Below, in pieces: positions 1 through 5,851 of a stretch of 64,000 nucleotides of DNA (the stretch's first letter is position 1; the number at the start of each line of letters is the position of its first letter). The notes below the pieces were generated by a model. It was not told where the DNA came from. It saw only the letters and a list, made by a program, of their open reading frames with translations, and made no database searches. The position numbers and the translations under genes were made by a program. The DNA is from Kitasatospora cinereorecta (GTDB taxonomy: Bacteria; Actinomycetota; Actinomycetes; Streptomycetales; Streptomycetaceae): assembly GCF_024172095.1 (NCBI RefSeq), contig NZ_JAMZDX010000005.1:558001-622000 (forward strand), written 5' to 3'.

Positions 1-100
1 CCGACCCGGCACCGCGTACAGGACCACCCCCACACCCGCACCGCCCGCCGAACCCCACGTCCGGCACCGGCGGTACGGGCACGTCCGAAAGGCACCCCGC

Positions 101-1618
101 ATGCCACGCGCGCTCCACCGTCACGCCGCCAGGCGGCGCTCCGCACTCGTCCCGGCGCTCTGCGCCGCCACGCTGGCGGCCGGCGCCCTCGCCGCCGTCG
201 CCGCCGGCGCCGACGCCGCCAGTACCAACCTGCTCGCCAACGCCGGTTTCGAGTCCGGCTCGCTCGGCCCCTGGAGCTGTTCCGGCGCCACCGAATCGGT
301 CGTCAACTCCCCTGTCCACAGCGGCTCGTACGCGCTGCACGGAGCCGTCGGCAACAGCGACACCGCCCAGTGCAGCCAGACCGTCGCGGTCCAGCCCAAC
401 ACCGCCTACACGCTGAGCGCCTGGGTCCAGGGCCAGTACGTCTACCTCGGCGCCACCGGCGCCGGCGTCACCGACCCGGCCACCTGGACGCCCGGCGGCA
501 GCGGCTGGCAGCAGCTCTCCACCGGCTTCACCACCGGGCCGTCCACCACCAGCGTCACCGTCTACCTGCACGGCTGGTACGGCCAGGGCGGCTACGGCGC
601 CGACGACGTGGTGCTCTCCGGCCCCGGCGGCGGACCCAGCTCCCCGCCGCCCACCTCGTCCTCGCCCTCCCCCACCGCCTCGTCCTCGCCCTCGTCCTCG
701 CCGACCGGCTCCCCCACCGCCACCACCCCGCCGCCGAACGTCGCCGTCCCGGTCGCCCCGTACGTCGACATGGGCGCCTGGCCGACCCCGGTGCTCAAGG
801 ACATGGCCGCAGCCGGCAACCTCAAGTCGCTGACCCTGGCGTTCGTCACCTCCGTCGGCTGCAAGGCCAGCTGGTTCAACGCCTATGACCCGCGCAGCGG
901 TTGGGGCAAGGACCAGATCGACGCGATCCGCGCGGCCGGCGGCGACGTCAAGGTCTCCTTCGGCGGCGCCTCCGGCACCGAACTCGCCCAGGCCTGCTCG
1001 ACCGTGGACGCGCTGTTCGCCGAGTACGACGCCGTGGTCAAGGCCTACAACCTGAAGTACGTCGACTTCGACATCGAGGGCGCCGCGGTGGTCGACACCG
1101 CCGCCAACGACCGCCGCTCGGCCGCCCTCGCCAAGCTCCAGCAGGCCCACCCCGGCCTCAAGGTCTCGCTCACCCTGCCGGTGCTGCCCGAGGGCCTGAC
1201 CGCCGACGGCGTCGCCGTCGTCCGCTCCGCCCGCGACGCCGGGGTGGCGCTCGACGTGGTCAACGTGATGGCGATGGACTACAACCGGCCGAGCACCGAC
1301 TACGGCGACGACGCCGTCCAGGCCGCCCAGTCCACCCACGACCAGCTGAAGACGCTCTACCCGGCCAAGTCCGACGCCCAGCTGTGGGCGATGACCGGCG
1401 TCACCCCGATGCTCGGCGAGAACGACGACCACGGCGTCTACAACCAGGCCGACGCCCAGCAGCTGGTCGCCTTCGCCAAGCAGCACCACCTCGGCGAGCT
1501 GGCGTTCTGGGAGCTGACCCGCGACGCCAACGCCTGCACCGGCGCGCTCTACAAGTGCACCAACATCGCGCAGGCGCCGTACGAGTTCGCCAAGATCTTC
1601 GCCCAGTACGCGGGCTGA
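101..1618 (+). CDS. Secreted GH18 chitinase with N-terminal carbohydrate-binding module
   Basis: Predicted extracellular chitinase that hydrolyses beta-1,4-GlcNAc polymers. Residues 1-40 are an Arg-rich, Ala-rich export signal ending near GADAAS. Residues about 43-175 resemble a CBM4/CBM6-type beta-sandwich. A Ser/Pro/Thr linker (about 178-215) joins this to a GH18 barrel (about 218-505). The barrel carries the family signature YVDFDIEG, with D322, D324 and the catalytic acid E326, and the upstream KVSFGG strand. The ATG is preceded by GAAAGG. A strong hairpin follows the gene. Bases 1-100 hold only its leader. The binding module, linker and catalytic order is the usual one for actinomycete chitinases. 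Substrate fine specificity cannot be read from the sequence. Confidence 0.9.
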   Translation: MPRALHRHAARRRSALVPALCAATLAAGALAAVAAGADAASTNLLANAGFESGSLGPWSCSGATESVVNSPVHSGSYALHGAVGNSDTAQCSQTVAVQPNTAYTLSAWVQGQYVYLGATGAGVTDPATWTPGGSGWQQLSTGFTTGPSTTSVTVYLHGWYGQGGYGADDVVLSGPGGGPSSPPPTSSSPSPTASSSPSSSPTGSPTATTPPPNVAVPVAPYVDMGAWPTPVLKDMAAAGNLKSLTLAFVTSVGCKASWFNAYDPRSGWGKDQIDAIRAAGGDVKVSFGGASGTELAQACSTVDALFAEYDAVVKAYNLKYVDFDIEGAAVVDTAANDRRSAALAKLQQAHPGLKVSLTLPVLPEGLTADGVAVVRSARDAGVALDVVNVMAMDYNRPSTDYGDDAVQAAQSTHDQLKTLYPAKSDAQLWAMTGVTPMLGENDDHGVYNQADAQQLVAFAKQHHLGELAFWELTRDANACTGALYKCTNIAQAPYEFAKIFAQYAG

Positions 1619-1650
1619 TCAACGATCATCGGCGGTGGACAGCGCCGCAC

Positions 1651-1693
1651 CGGGTGGTGTTCGATCGGTGACCGCACCGACGGACACCACCCG
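1651..1693 (+). terminator. Hairpin between chitinase and the next gene
   Basis: CGGGTGGTGT (1651-1660) pairs perfectly with ACACCACCCG (1684-1693), and TCGGTG/CACCGA (1665-1670/1675-1680) forms an inner 6-bp stem with a 4-nt loop. This is a probable factor-independent terminator for the chitinase. Its distal arm touches the GGGAGG ribosome-binding site of the next gene, so an attenuation role is possible. Confidence 0.55.
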
Positions 1694-1707
1694 GGAGGCA
1701 CGCCCCG

Positions 1708-2583
1708 ATGGACCGCGCCCTGCCCCGCCGCGCCTGGCACCACTTGGAGCCGGTGCACGCCGCGCTCTACTTCATGCCCGAGGCCTTCACCCAAGCCGCC
1801 GTTCTCGGCTACGACGTCAGCGACCGCTGGCCCAGCTACTTCGCCTGGCGGGCCGCCCCGCTCGGCGCCGCCGGCCCCGAACTGACCTGCGCGACCTTCT
1901 ACAGCTTCAGCCCCGCCGCGGTCGCCCGGCACGTCCCCGCCGTCTGGACGGTCGCCGACCCGCCGACCGTCCTGGCCGCCCGGCTGCGGGCCGTCGACGC
2001 CGTCTTCCGCTCCCTGCACCGCGAGCACCTCGCCACCCCCGAGTTCGCCGAACTGGTCGCCCTCGCCCGGCGCGCCGCCGATGCCGCCGACACCGCGGGC
2101 CGACCGCTCGCCGCCGCCAACGCCGGCCTCGACCCCGCCGACGAACCGCACCTGGCGCTCTGGCAGGCGCTCACCGTGCTGCGCGAACACCGCGGCGACG
2201 GCCACCTCGCCGCGCTGCTCGCGCACGGCCTCGACCCGTGCGAGTCGCTGGTCTCCTTCGCCGCGATCGGCGCCGCGCCGGTCGAGAACTTCGCCGGCCG
2301 CGGCTGGACCGCCGAGGAGTGGACCGCCGCCCGCGAACGACTCGCCGCCCGCGGCTGGGTCGACGCCCACGGCGCCGCCACCGACGCCGGCCGGGCCGGC
2401 CGCAACGAGGTCGAGAAGCTCACCGACCGGCTGGCCGCCGGCCCCTGGGCGGCGCTCGGCGCCGAGCGCACCGAGCGGTTCATGGAGCTGATGCTGCCGC
2501 TGTTCGCGGCCGTCATCCAGTCCGGCCGGCTGCCGATGCGCAGCACCCTGGGCATCGCCACCGTCCCGCCGCCCGTCTGGTGA
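1708..2583 (+). CDS. SCO6745-family protein (winged-helix-like, function unknown)
   Basis: 291-aa cytoplasmic protein with no signal peptide or membrane segment. The start HHLEPVHAALYFMPEAF and a later block ending ENFAGRGWTAEEW, followed by a region that ends TDAGRAGRNEVEKLTD, match the actinobacterial SCO6745 family as I recall it. The C-terminal half looks like a MarR-like winged helix (AARERLAARGWVD, then a TDAG wing). Members are found singly across streptomycetes and have no assigned reaction. The ATG has a GGGAGGC ribosome-binding site 10 bases upstream. It ends 10 bases before the -10 box of the tRNA-like array and is probably not part of that system. Confidence 0.6.
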   Translation: MDRALPRRAWHHLEPVHAALYFMPEAFTQAAVLGYDVSDRWPSYFAWRAAPLGAAGPELTCATFYSFSPAAVARHVPAVWTVADPPTVLAARLRAVDAVFRSLHREHLATPEFAELVALARRAADAADTAGRPLAAANAGLDPADEPHLALWQALTVLREHRGDGHLAALLAHGLDPCESLVSFAAIGAAPVENFAGRGWTAEEWTAARERLAARGWVDAHGAATDAGRAGRNEVEKLTDRLAAGPWAALGAERTERFMELMLPLFAAVIQSGRLPMRSTLGIATVPPPVW

Positions 2584-2592
2584 CGCCGTCGC

Positions 2593-2598
2593 TATGAT
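2593..2598 (+). promoter_or_regulatory. -10 box for tRNA-like genes 1 and 2
   Basis: TATGAT lies 10 bases before the 5' end of the first tRNA-like gene, which predicts a very short leader. No convincing -35 element is visible. Similar TAxxxT boxes precede tRNA-like genes 3, 4 and 6 but not 2 and 5, which follow their partners by 7-8 bases. Confidence 0.5.
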
Positions 2599-2607
2599 CA
2601 ACGGGCC

Positions 2608-2680
2608 GTCGGGCGTAGCGCAGAGGCAGGCGCGCCGTCTTGCCAGGATGGAAACGCCGGTTCGAATCCGGCCCCCGGCG
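2608..2680 (+). tRNA. Atypical tRNA-like gene 1, anticodon GCC (Gly-type)
   Basis: Manual fold: T8-A9; D stem GCGC/GCGC with loop AGAGGCAG (G18G19 present); anticodon stem CCGTC/GATGG with loop TTGCCAG (U33, anticodon GCC at 2642-2644); 4-nt variable region; T arm GCCGG-TTCGAAT-CCGGC. The acceptor (2608-2614 with 2673-2679) has six pairs plus a C x C mismatch at pair 7. Leader and trailer can extend it outward (C-G, C-G, G-U). One extra base precedes U8. No CCA is encoded. The D and T arms match those of the other five tRNA-like genes here. It could be a degenerate tRNA or a tRNA-mimic RNA rather than a translation tRNA. Confidence 0.6.
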
Positions 2681-2687
2681 GTCTCCG

Positions 2688-2761
2688 GACCCGGTAGCGC
2701 AGAGGCAGGCGCAACCACTTCCTCATGGTGGAGGACGCCGGTTCGAATCCGGCCCGGGTCA
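2688..2761 (+). tRNA. Atypical tRNA-like gene 2, loop centre CTC
   Basis: The 7-bp acceptor is perfect (GACCCGG 2688-2694 with CCGGGTC 2754-2760; A73). D arm GCGC-AGAGGCAG-GCGC and T arm GCCGG-TTCGAAT-CCGGC are identical to gene 1. The anticodon arm is odd. CCACT/GGTGG gives a 7-nt loop TCCTCAT with C instead of U at 33 and CTC in the anticodon position, and two unpaired A residues precede the stem. A 9-nt loop closed by CCAC/GTGG is equally possible. The aminoacyl identity (Glu-type CTC) is therefore uncertain. It starts 7 bases after gene 1 and is probably cotranscribed with it. Confidence 0.6.
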
Positions 2762-2776
2762 CCTCCCACCCCGCAT

Positions 2777-2801
2777 CCGCAGGCCGGTAGCATCCGTACC
2801 G
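2777..2801 (+). repeat. Spacer/promoter repeat, copy 1 (upstream of tRNA-like gene 3)
   Basis: A 25-base direct repeat (2777-2801 and 2926-2950, one mismatch) containing TAGCAT as a likely -10 box at 2788-2793. It ends 8 bases before tRNA-like gene 3. It marks a duplicated promoter module rather than part of the RNA fold. Confidence 0.55.
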
Positions 2802-2809
2802 TCCGACCC

Positions 2810-2883
2810 GGCCAGGTAGCGCAGAGGCAGGCGCGACCACGTGAACAGCGTGGAGGACGCCGGTTCGAATCCGGCCCGGGCCA
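2810..2883 (+). tRNA. Atypical tRNA-like gene 3, loop centre AAC
   Basis: Acceptor GGCCAGG (2810-2816) pairs with CCGGGCC (2876-2882) except for one A.G mismatch at pair 5; A73. The D and T arms are the shared GCGC-AGAGGCAG-GCGC and GCCGG-TTCGAAT-CCGGC. Anticodon stem CCACG/CGTGG is perfect, but loop TGAACAG has G at 33 and AAC in the anticodon position, and two bases separate the D and anticodon stems, as in gene 2. Sliding by one base would give U33 with GAA (Phe) but no stem pairing. Identity is unresolved. It has its own upstream -10 box. Confidence 0.55.
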
Positions 2884-2925
2884 CCTCCCTACGCCGCAGC
2901 CGGGAATCCGGTTGCCGGTGCCCGG

Positions 2926-2950
2926 CCGCAGGCCAGTAGCATCCGTACCG
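2926..2950 (+). repeat. Spacer/promoter repeat, copy 2 (upstream of tRNA-like gene 4)
   Basis: Second copy of the 25-base spacer repeat (one mismatch to 2777-2801), with TAGCAT at 2937-2942, 12 bases before tRNA-like gene 4. Promoters and RNAs appear to have been duplicated together in this array. Confidence 0.55.
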
Positions 2951-2953
2951 CCA

Positions 2954-3027
2954 TTCGGGTGTAGCGCAGAGGCAGACGCGCCGGTCTCCAGAACCGGAAC
3001 AGGCCGGTTCGAATCCGGTCCCCGGAT
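2954..3027 (+). tRNA. Atypical tRNA-like gene 4, anticodon CCA (Trp-type), extended acceptor
   Basis: Anticodon stem CCGGT/ACCGG with loop CTCCAGA gives U33 and anticodon CCA (2988-2990). The D stem is weakened to GCG/CGC, and the variable region is AACAG. The T arm is GCCGG-TTCGAAT-CCGGT. The acceptor is strange. 2954-2959 pairs with 3021-3026, pair 7 is T x C, and the helix continues outward through the discriminator into leader and trailer, giving 11 consecutive pairs (CGCCATTCGGG with CCCGGATGGTG, counting G.U). A normal tRNA would not base-pair past position 1. The RNA may stay unprocessed or act as a structured tRNA mimic. Confidence 0.6.
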
Positions 3028-3035
3028 GGTGCACG

Positions 3036-3107
3036 GGCCCTGTAGCGCAGAGGCAGGCGCGCCACCCTCTCAAGGTGGAAACGCCGGTTCGAATCCGGCC
3101 GGGGCCC
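3036..3107 (+). tRNA. Atypical tRNA-like gene 5, anticodon CTC (Glu-type)
   Basis: A complete cloverleaf: acceptor GGCCCTG/CGGGGCC (one G.U), extendable by one pair (3035-3107) to an 8-bp stem with A73; D arm GCGC-AGAGGCAG-GCGC; anticodon stem CCACC/GGTGG with loop CTCTCAA (U33, CTC at 3069-3071); variable AAAC; T arm GCCGG-TTCGAAT-CCGGC. An 8-bp acceptor recalls tRNA-Sec, but there is no long variable arm. It ends about 30 bases before the SDR start codon, so an unprocessed transcript would carry it in the SDR mRNA leader. Confidence 0.65.
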
Positions 3108-3138
3108 ACCCGTACCAGAGAGGCACTTCGGAGGGGCG

Positions 3139-4509
3139 ATGGCACAGGTCGGGCTGGACGAGCAGGAGCTGGCCGCCTTCGCCCGCACGGTGGGGCGGCT
3201 GCGGGCGCTGCCCGCGGACGATCCGGTGCGGCTGCGGGCCGAGCGAGTGGCCGAGTCGTTCGTACGCGAGGGCCGTCGGGGCCGGCGCAAGGAGCGGCGG
3301 GAGGCGACCGCCGACGCGGACGCGGCGCTGATCGCGGCGACCGCGACCGGTGGCGGGGAGCGCCGGGAGGACGCGCCGCTGGCGCTGCGCACCGAGACCG
3401 CGGTCCTCGGCGAGCTGCACCGCTCCCAGCGCTGCTATGTCTGCAAGTCGACCTATCGCCAGGTGCACGAGTTCTACCACCGGCTGTGCCCGGCCTGCGC
3501 CGAGGACAACTCGGCCCGCCGGGCGCTCTCCACGGACCTGCGCGGGCGCCGGGTGCTGCTCACCGGCGGCCGGGTGAAGATCGGGTTCCAGCTGGCCCTG
3601 ATGATGCTGCGGGACGGCGCCGAGCTGATCGTCACCAGCCGTTTCCCGCACGACACGGTGCGCCGGTTCCAGGCCGTCGAGGACAGCGGGCAGTGGATGG
3701 ACCGGCTCGGCGTGGTCGGCATCGACCTGCGCGACCCGCGCCAGGTGCTCGGCCTGTGCGAGCGGCTGCGCGCCGAGGGGCGTCCGCTGGACATCCTGGT
3801 CAACAACGCGGCCCAGACGCTGCGCCGCCCGCCGGAGGCGTACGCCCTGCTGATCGCCGGCGAGGACGGCCCCGCGCCGCTGCCGGAACTGGTCTCGCAC
3901 GCGCCGGGCTTCCGTCCGATGCCGGCGCTGACCGCCGCCTGGCCGGCCGCCGAGCTGGACCCGGCGGCGATGGCGGGCGAGGTGCTGCCCGCCGTCGACG
4001 AGGCCGGGCTGCTGCCGGACGCGGCGCCGGAGAACTCCTGGTCGGCCACGCTGGGCGGGCTCGACCCGGCGGAGGTGCTGGAGACCCAGCTGGTCAACGC
4101 GCTGGCCCCGGCGCTGCTCTGCGACCGGCTGCTGCCGCTGCTGCTGGCCTCGCCCCACCCGAACCGCTACATCGTCAACGTGACGGCGGTGGAGGGCCGG
4201 TTCGCGGTGCGCAACAAGATGCCCGGACACCCGCACACCAACATGGCCAAGGCCGCGCTCAACATGCTGACCCGCACCAGCGCCGCCGAACTGGCCGAGC
4301 GGGGCGTCCACATGTGCGCGGTGGACACCGGCTGGATCACCGACGAGAACCCGGCGCCGAAGAAGAGCCGGCTGGCCTCGCACGGCTTCCGCACCCCGCT
4401 GGACATCGTCGACGGCGCGGCCCGGGTGTACGACCCGATCGTCCGCGGCGAGGCCGGGGACCCGCTGTCGGGGGTCTTCCTCAAGGACTACCGGATCGCC
4501 GAGTGGTGA
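3139..4509 (+). CDS. Zinc-ribbon SDR-fold protein lacking the catalytic Tyr
   Basis: 456-aa cytoplasmic protein. Residues 1-95 are helical and charged. A zinc ribbon follows with C99/C102 and C117/C120. A Rossmann SDR domain runs from about 135: TGGRVKIG (142-149) is the dinucleotide loop and VNNAA (221-225) the structural NNAG-type motif. The segment about 226-310 is an insertion not found in classical SDRs. At the active site, VNVTA has Thr in place of the catalytic Ser. The YxxxK motif reads TNMAK, with K371 kept but Thr367 in place of Tyr. It may bind NAD(P) without normal oxidoreductase chemistry. ATG with GGAGGGG ribosome-binding site. Five tRNA-like genes lie immediately upstream, and a sixth lies between it and the LRR gene. 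Confidence 0.75.
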   Translation: MAQVGLDEQELAAFARTVGRLRALPADDPVRLRAERVAESFVREGRRGRRKERREATADADAALIAATATGGGERREDAPLALRTETAVLGELHRSQRCYVCKSTYRQVHEFYHRLCPACAEDNSARRALSTDLRGRRVLLTGGRVKIGFQLALMMLRDGAELIVTSRFPHDTVRRFQAVEDSGQWMDRLGVVGIDLRDPRQVLGLCERLRAEGRPLDILVNNAAQTLRRPPEAYALLIAGEDGPAPLPELVSHAPGFRPMPALTAAWPAAELDPAAMAGEVLPAVDEAGLLPDAAPENSWSATLGGLDPAEVLETQLVNALAPALLCDRLLPLLLASPHPNRYIVNVTAVEGRFAVRNKMPGHPHTNMAKAALNMLTRTSAAELAERGVHMCAVDTGWITDENPAPKKSRLASHGFRTPLDIVDGAARVYDPIVRGEAGDPLSGVFLKDYRIAEW

Positions 4510-4516
4510 CGGCCGC

Positions 4517-4522
4517 TAGACT
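4517..4522 (+). promoter_or_regulatory. -10 box for tRNA-like gene 6
   Basis: TAGACT, 11 bases before the 5' end of the Cys-anticodon tRNA-like gene and just after the SDR stop codon. This matches the spacing of the boxes upstream of tRNA-like genes 1 and 4. The downstream LRR gene could also use it. Confidence 0.45.
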
Positions 4523-4532
4523 GCTCGGCCGG

Positions 4533-4605
4533 GGGGCCGTAGCACAGAGGCAGATGCGTCGGACTGCACATCCGGAGGACGCCGGTTCGAATCCGGTCGG
4601 CCCCA
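4533..4605 (+). tRNA. Atypical tRNA-like gene 6, anticodon GCA (Cys-type)
   Basis: Acceptor GGGGCCG (4533-4539) pairs perfectly with CGGCCCC (4598-4604). The discriminator is A, whereas bacterial tRNA-Cys normally has U73. D arm GCA/TGC with the shared loop AGAGGCAG; anticodon stem TCGGA/TCCGG with loop CTGCACA (U33, GCA at 4566-4568); variable AGGAC; T arm GCCGG-TTCGAAT-CCGGT. It lies between the SDR stop and the LRR ribosome-binding site, so this RNA is intercalated in a protein operon. The D loop and T arm match the upstream array, which shows common ancestry across 1.4 kb. Confidence 0.65.
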
Positions 4606-4627
4606 CTTCCCGTCAGGAGAGCCTGCG

Positions 4628-5812
4628 TTGACCGGGTTCGCCGGAGTGCCGGGCGTGGTGCCCCGCCCGGCCGCCGACCTGGCGCCGCTGCTGGCCTGGC
4701 TGCGCGCGGGCGTGCCCGCCGACCGCCGGATCGACTTCCCCGCCGGGACCGCCCTGCCGGACGGCCGGCTCGACCTGTGCAAGCAGCAACTCGGCCCGGA
4801 CGGCGCCCGGCTGGTGGCCGAGGCGGTCGCCGAGACAGCCGGGGAGCGGGCCGGGCAGGACGGGCCGCGGCCGGTCAGACACCTGCTGCTGGGCACCGAC
4901 GGGCTGGGCGACGAGGGCGCGGCCGAGGTGTCGTCCCGGGCGGCGGGCGCCGAGGTGCACACCCTCTACCTCGGCTGCAACGGCATCACCGCCGCCGGGG
5001 CCTGCCGGATCGCCGATTCGCTGCGCGCCTCGCCGCAGACCGTGCAGGCGCTCTGGCTGAAGCGCAACCCGCTGGGCGTACGGGCCGGGCAGGCGGCCGC
5101 CGAGCTGATCGAGGCGGCCGAGCGGCTGCGCACCCTCGACCTGGTGCAGACCGGCCTGGACGCGGCGGGCCTGGCCCTGCTGGTGGACGCCGCGCTGGCC
5201 GGCGGCCGCGGCTTCGAGCGGCTGTTCCTGGGCGGCAATCCGCTGGGCCCCGAGGGCGGACGGCAGCTGGCCCGGCTGGTCGTGGCCGGGACGGCGGAGG
5301 AGCTGTACGCCTCCGCGGCCGGGCTGGGCGACGAGGGTGCGTCCGCGCTGGCCGAGGCGCTGGCCCGGGCGCCGTACGGGCGGCTGAAGCGGCTCTCGCT
5401 GGCGAGTTCGGGCATCGGCCCGGCGGCCGCGGCCCGGGTGGTGGCGGCCGCCGCCGCGGCCGGGGTGGAGCTGCTGGACCTCGGCCGGGTCCGGGCCGCC
5501 GCCGTCCTGGCGGCGCCCGACAACCGGATCGACCTGGCCGCGGCCGGGGCGATCGGCGAGGCGCTGGCCGCCGCCCCGCACCGGCTCGGCCACCTCGTGC
5601 TGACCGACACCGGCATCCGCAGCCGCGAGGCGCACCGGCTGCTGGACCTCGCGCCGGGTGCGGCCGCCGCCACCCGGTACGTGTTCGGCAAGGGGGTGGC
5701 CGGCTCGGTCCGCCGCCGCCTGGCGGAGTTCAGCGCCCACCTGCCGCCACCGGCGGTGGCCCCGGACGTGGCGGCGGTGCGCAGCGTGCACCGCACGGCG
5801 CCGCCGGCCTGA
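4628..5812 (+). CDS. Ribonuclease-inhibitor-type leucine-rich repeat protein
   Basis: 394-aa cytoplasmic protein made mainly of roughly 28-residue repeats of the form LxxLxLxxNxLGxxGxxxLAxxL, for example VHTLYLGCNGITAAGACRIA, LWLKRNPLGVRAG and LFLGGNPLGPEGG. This long, helix-rich spacing is that of the RI-like LRR class, a horseshoe scaffold for protein or RNA-protein binding. No catalytic domain is visible. The start is TTG at 4628 with AGGAGA 8 bases upstream, immediately after tRNA-like gene 6. It probably shares transcription with the SDR gene or uses the tRNA promoter. It ends convergently 39 bases from the MoxR-like ATPase. A partner role with the RNAs or the SDR is inference. Confidence 0.75.
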   Translation: MTGFAGVPGVVPRPAADLAPLLAWLRAGVPADRRIDFPAGTALPDGRLDLCKQQLGPDGARLVAEAVAETAGERAGQDGPRPVRHLLLGTDGLGDEGAAEVSSRAAGAEVHTLYLGCNGITAAGACRIADSLRASPQTVQALWLKRNPLGVRAGQAAAELIEAAERLRTLDLVQTGLDAAGLALLVDAALAGGRGFERLFLGGNPLGPEGGRQLARLVVAGTAEELYASAAGLGDEGASALAEALARAPYGRLKRLSLASSGIGPAAAARVVAAAAAAGVELLDLGRVRAAAVLAAPDNRIDLAAAGAIGEALAAAPHRLGHLVLTDTGIRSREAHRLLDLAPGAAAATRYVFGKGVAGSVRRRLAEFSAHLPPPAVAPDVAAVRSVHRTAPPA

Positions 5813-5851
5813 CGGACGGCGGCACCCGGCCCAAGCCCCGGCCCCGGCCGG

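Noticed and set aside
2608..3107. tRNA array as an integration site for a prophage or ICE
   Set aside because: No integrase, excisionase or attachment-site duplication of a tRNA 3' end is seen in the flanks.
3035..3108. tRNA-like gene 5 as a tRNA-Sec (8-bp acceptor)
   Set aside because: The anticodon is CTC, not TCA, and there is no long variable arm. No selenocysteine genes are visible.
2608..4605. The recurring GCCGGTTCGAATCCGG units look like a direct-repeat (CRISPR-like) array
   Set aside because: Spacing is irregular (82-149 bases, then 1.5 kb), each unit folds as the T arm of a tRNA-like cloverleaf, and no cas gene is present.
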